DNA of 7,467 nucleotides, taken from contig JBFJTG010000145.1 in the NCBI GenBank assembly GCA_041625575.1, positions 1-7,467 of the forward strand, written 5' to 3'. Below are positions 5,179 through 7,467 of this stretch, in pieces (position 1 is the stretch's first letter; the number at the start of each line of letters is the position of its first letter). This stretch comes from Litorivivens sp041625575 (GTDB lineage Bacteria; Pseudomonadota; Gammaproteobacteria; Pseudomonadales; Spongiibacteraceae). The notes beneath the pieces were generated by a model. It saw only the letters and a list, made by a program, of their open reading frames with translations. It searched no databases and was not told the DNA's origin. A program made the translations under genes and the position numbers.

Positions 5179-5967
5179 TTAGTGAGGAAGGTATTCGCCG
5201 CCATTGACGTCCAATGCTGCACCGGTAACAGCGCAGGCATAATCCGATGCCAAAAAGATTGCTGCCTTGGCACAATCGCCATCTTCGGGAATGACCCGCA
5301 AGGGTATGTTCTGGGCAATACCGGCTTTCATGTCTTCGACCGATACGCCGGTTTCTTGAGCTTGCTGATTCATATAAGTCTCTACCGGAGCGCCCCACAT
5401 CCAGCCCATGTAGGTCGAATTCACGCGAATATTGTAGGGCCCAAGCTCCAGTGCCAAATGCTGGGTAGCGCTCGCAAGGGCTGCTTTAGAAGCCCCGTAA
5501 CCGGCCTGGGTCTGCAAAGGCCTGCGGGTAACCATGGTGTTGATCATGACGATGGAACCACCGCCCTGCTTCTTCATATGGGGAACCACTTCCAGCGTCA
5601 GAGCCATTGTGCCGTAGAGATTCACTTCCATGGCCGCGCGCCAGCCATCGAGATCGGCATTTTCTACCAGATCGAAAGCGCCGGGGTTGTAGGCGCTATT
5701 GATCAGCACGTCGACACGGCCATATTTCTCGATAGTTTTGGCAACCAGATTCTTGCACTGGTCCACATCAGCAATATCTGTGGGCACCTTCAGGATCTCT
5801 GTTTTGAGGCCTGCTGCCAAAATTTCCTGCTCGGCGGTATCGAGCTTACTGGCGGTACGGGCACAGATTGCCAGCTTGGCGCCCTGCCTGGCCGCTTCAA
5901 GCGCCAATTCGTGGCCAAGCCCTGGTCCAATTCCGGAAACAATAACGACTTTATCTTTTAGCAACAT
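5179..5967 (-). CDS. Short-chain dehydrogenase/reductase (classical SDR, Thr in place of catalytic Ser)
   Basis: A 262-residue soluble Rossmann-fold oxidoreductase of normal length. The cofactor motif is S11-G-I-G-P-G-L-G18. R37 after the second strand suggests NADP(H) preference. D64 and the N90-S-A motif hold the adenine side and central sheet. The catalytic positions are N116, Y157 and K161 (in YGASK), while the residue 13 before the tyrosine, normally Ser, is T144 (in INTMVTRRP). The C-terminus has the usual TGAALDVNGGEY segment. Alcohol/ketone interconversion on a steroid, terpenoid or acyl substrate is expected; specificity is not readable. The ATG at 5967 has GCAGG 8 bases upstream. 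The gene is divergent from the sulfotransferase and separated from the lipoprotein gene by 195 bp with hairpins, so it is likely a single-gene transcript. Confidence 0.93.
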   Translation of the reverse strand: MLLKDKVVIVSGIGPGLGHELALEAARQGAKLAICARTASKLDTAEQEILAAGLKTEILKVPTDIADVDQCKNLVAKTIEKYGRVDVLINSAYNPGAFDLVENADLDGWRAAMEVNLYGTMALTLEVVPHMKKQGGGSIVMINTMVTRRPLQTQAGYGASKAALASATQHLALELGPYNIRVNSTYMGWMWGAPVETYMNQQAQETGVSVEDMKAGIAQNIPLRVIPEDGDCAKAAIFLASDYACAVTGAALDVNGGEYLPH

Positions 5968-5987
5968 AGCATCAACCTGCTCTTGTG

Positions 5988-6017
5988 ATTATTGTGGTGG
6001 CAACGCATCCTAAACAA
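5988..6017 (-). promoter_or_regulatory. Candidate sigma-70 promoter of the SDR gene
   Basis: On the minus strand TTGTTT (6012-6017) and AATAAT (5988-5993, five of six to consensus) are separated by 18 bp. Initiation would fall about 14 bases before the ATG at 5967, just ahead of the GCAGG ribosome-binding site. The repeats at 6039-6118 lie upstream of it, suitable for an activator. Confidence 0.35.
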
Positions 6018-6132
6018 GCTCAATGGCTCCGGCACCACCCATTCGTATGGCCGTAGATTACCGAATGGTATAGGCAAGGTCCACGAGCGCTGGATACGCT
6101 CAAGCGCTGTCATACCATAACCATATTGCTAC

Positions 6133-6136
6133 GGAG
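6133..6136 (+). promoter_or_regulatory. Ribosome-binding site fixing the sulfotransferase start at 6144
   Basis: GGAG lies 7 bases before the ATG at 6144. The frame stays open six codons further upstream to a TTG, but that position would put this element inside the coding region. Confidence 0.65.
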
Positions 6137-6143
6137 TTCCGAT

Positions 6144-7424
6144 ATGCAGCTGTCCCGCCCTCTCGGCGTCCGCTTAATCAATTCAGTGGGTGGCGCGCTC
6201 CATACAATGGGATTTGGCCATTCGATTAATGCAGCCGAATTGATGCGAAAAGCCACGCGTCAGGCCGGGTGCTCGGACTTTGGCGGCACAGACTTCCTGC
6301 CTGCACTTGAAAAACTGTGCGCAGCACTCGAGGAAGAAGCAGCACTGACCTTCATCGGCCGCAATATTGCCCGAAGCAGCATTTTAAACCTGCTCATACG
6401 GCGTCTTCAGGTCACGCAGTATCGCTCTGAGCATTCTGGCGTAGCCGAGCAAGCCATACACCAACCCCTGTTTATTGTGGGCATGCCGCGAACCGGCACC
6501 ACTATCCTTTACGAACTATTGGCGCAAGACCCGAATCACCGCTTCCCCATTAGCTGGGAAGTTGAACATCCGGTACCACCAGCCAGTGCAGAGACCTTGT
6601 ACAGCGACCCAAGAATCGCTGCCGTAGACAAACAATTCGATCAAGTAGACAAGCTTGTGCCGGGCTTTAAGGCCATGCACGAAATCGGCGCGACCCTGCC
6701 ACAGGAATGTGTCGCCATTCTGGCCGCCCACTTCATGAGCGAACAGCTGGTGGTGTCCTACAACATCCCCGGCTACCGAAAATGGTTGATGGCCCAGAAT
6801 TTTCACACAGCCTATGAATGGCACCGAAGCTTTCTGCAGCACCTTCAATCGGGCTTCGGCGAAAACAAACGCTGGCTATTAAAAACGCCGCCCCATTTTG
6901 GCTATCTGGAAACCATTCTCGATGTGTATCCGGACGCCAAAATTGTGCAAACCCATCGCGATCCGATGCAGGTACTGGGCTCCTTGTCGAGCCTAACCTG
7001 CTCACTGCGCTCATTGGCGAGCGACACTATCGACCCCGTGCAGGTTGGCCGGGAAGAAATCAATATATGGAAGGACTATCTAACGCGCGGCATGGAGGCT
7101 CGCGAGCGACTGGCAGATCAGCACTCACACCAGTTTTTTGACATCCGCTTTGAAGACATGCTGAAACGGCCTCTTGCCGTAATCGAGTCACTCTACCGCT
7201 ACTTCGACTTTGACTTCAGCGACGAACTTAAACTAAAAATGAAAACCTATCTGGAAAACAGGCCTCGCGACAAATATGGACGCCACGAGTACACCTTGGC
7301 GGATTATGGCCTCGACGCCGAGCGCGATGCAGAGCAATTTTCTACCTACACCCAGCGCTACCTGCCAGGCAGTTCAGAAATCAAGGCCGAATCCAGCAAC
7401 GGTTCCGCAACTGTAACTAGCTGA
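6144..7424 (+). CDS. Sulfotransferase family protein (PAPS-dependent, Sulfotransferase_3 type)
   Basis: A 426-residue protein. The PAPS 5'-phosphosulfate loop is FIVGMPRTGTTILYELLAQ at about 110-128. The 3'-phosphate motif is around KIVQTHRDPMQVLGS at 266-280, with R272 and S280 placed as in the family. K247-T-P-P-H251 is a further conserved block, and GRHEYTLADYGL at 379-390 is typical of this bacterial subfamily. The N-terminal ~100 residues are a helical extension often seen in these proteins. The expected reaction is transfer of a sulfuryl group from PAPS to a hydroxyl of a lipid, steroid or glycan; some relatives may do other chemistry. The ATG at 6144 is preferred over an upstream TTG at 6126 because GGAG (6133-6136) lies 7 bases before it. 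The gene is divergent from the SDR, hinting at joint control. Confidence 0.9.
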   Translation: MQLSRPLGVRLINSVGGALHTMGFGHSINAAELMRKATRQAGCSDFGGTDFLPALEKLCAALEEEAALTFIGRNIARSSILNLLIRRLQVTQYRSEHSGVAEQAIHQPLFIVGMPRTGTTILYELLAQDPNHRFPISWEVEHPVPPASAETLYSDPRIAAVDKQFDQVDKLVPGFKAMHEIGATLPQECVAILAAHFMSEQLVVSYNIPGYRKWLMAQNFHTAYEWHRSFLQHLQSGFGENKRWLLKTPPHFGYLETILDVYPDAKIVQTHRDPMQVLGSLSSLTCSLRSLASDTIDPVQVGREEINIWKDYLTRGMEARERLADQHSHQFFDIRFEDMLKRPLAVIESLYRYFDFDFSDELKLKMKTYLENRPRDKYGRHEYTLADYGLDAERDAEQFSTYTQRYLPGSSEIKAESSNGSATVTS

Positions 7425-7467
7425 GTAGACTGACGATCTCTCCACTAAGCCAGCATCCAAAAAAAAG
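7425..7467. other. Short 3' flank after the sulfotransferase
   Basis: Only 43 bp remain. There is no hairpin followed by T residues on the plus strand. A run of eight A residues (7459-7466) reads as a T-run on the minus strand, and could be the tail of a terminator for a convergent gene beyond the edge; the stem would lie outside the window. Confidence 0.2.

Larger units (their letters stand above)
5968..6143. promoter_or_regulatory. Divergent control region between SDR and sulfotransferase genes, with repeats
   Basis: The 176 bp contain several small symmetric elements. A 7 bp perfect inverted repeat, CCATTCG at 6039-6045 and CGAATGG at 6062-6068, has centres 23 bp apart. ATGGTAT at 6065-6071 is inverted against ATACCAT at 6112-6118. 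The palindrome AGCGCT occurs at 6086-6091 and 6103-6108, in the context AGCGCTGGATAC and AGCGCTGTCATAC, 17 bp apart. GAGCG (6085-6089) and CGCTC (6097-6101) form a 5 bp stem. Such a cluster could hold one or more dimer-binding operators; which regulator binds is unknown. Confidence 0.45.

Noticed and set aside
5182..5961. 259-residue open frame on the plus strand opposite the SDR
   Set aside because: It is the antisense shadow of the SDR, with no recognisable domain and no ribosome-binding site. The minus-strand frame has full family motifs.
6126..6143. TTG start six codons upstream for the sulfotransferase
   Set aside because: The GGAG at 6133-6136 would be inside the coding region, and it is well placed for the ATG at 6144.
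1..7467. Mobile element, CRISPR array, tRNA or riboswitch
   Set aside because: No transposase or integrase motifs, no regularly spaced repeats, and no cloverleaf or known riboswitch core was seen. All repeats are short and confined to intergenic regions.

Overview
The window looks like chromosomal DNA of a free-living, probably marine gammaproteobacterium. This placement is an inference from gene content: an outer-membrane TonB-dependent receptor, an AraC regulator with the OruR/ArgR-like ligand domain, a MaoC-type hydratase, an SDR of a lipid or steroid type, a PAPS-type sulfotransferase and a PilZ protein. That mixture is common in gammaproteobacteria living on hydrophobic or terpenoid/steroid-like compounds (Spongiibacteraceae and Halieaceae relatives). 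Base composition is only slightly above 50% GC and looks even throughout. I see no tRNA, rRNA, CRISPR array, insertion sequence or phage gene, and the gene packing is tight.

Layout. 1-267 (+): C-terminal end of a TonB-dependent receptor, cut by the window edge. 253-1287 (-): AraC-family regulator whose last codons overlap the receptor end by 15 bp. 1288-1441: divergent control region. 1442-2311 (+): MaoC-like hydratase. Its stop overlaps by 4 bp the stop of a LuxR-type regulator at 2308-3456 (-). Upstream of that regulator on the minus strand lies a compact run read right to left: Kazal-type lipoprotein (4699-4983), PilZ protein (4305-4670), one-helix membrane protein (3883-4308) and limonene-epoxide-hydrolase-like enzyme (3505-3867). 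These have gaps of 28, -4 and 15 bp, followed by 48 bp to the LuxR gene, so one polycistronic unit of four or five genes is plausible. A 195 bp gap with two hairpins separates it from an SDR (5179-5967, -). The SDR is divergent from a sulfotransferase (6144-7424, +) across 176 bp rich in small inverted and direct repeats.

How the genes may work together. The receptor would import a scarce ligand across the outer membrane, and the AraC and LuxR regulators would sense metabolites or growth state. The hydratase, epoxide hydrolase, SDR and sulfotransferase are enzymes suited to hydrating, opening, oxidising or sulfating lipid, steroid or terpenoid alcohols and epoxides. The PilZ/membrane-protein pair and the Kazal lipoprotein look like a surface or envelope module (c-di-GMP response, protease inhibition) embedded among them. 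The individual family assignments are well supported by motifs; a shared pathway is only inferred from neighbourhood. I found no clear new system. The most distinctive items are the PilZ/one-helix pair translationally coupled by overlap, a Kazal lipoprotein with a two-cysteine insertion, and an SDR whose catalytic serine is a threonine.
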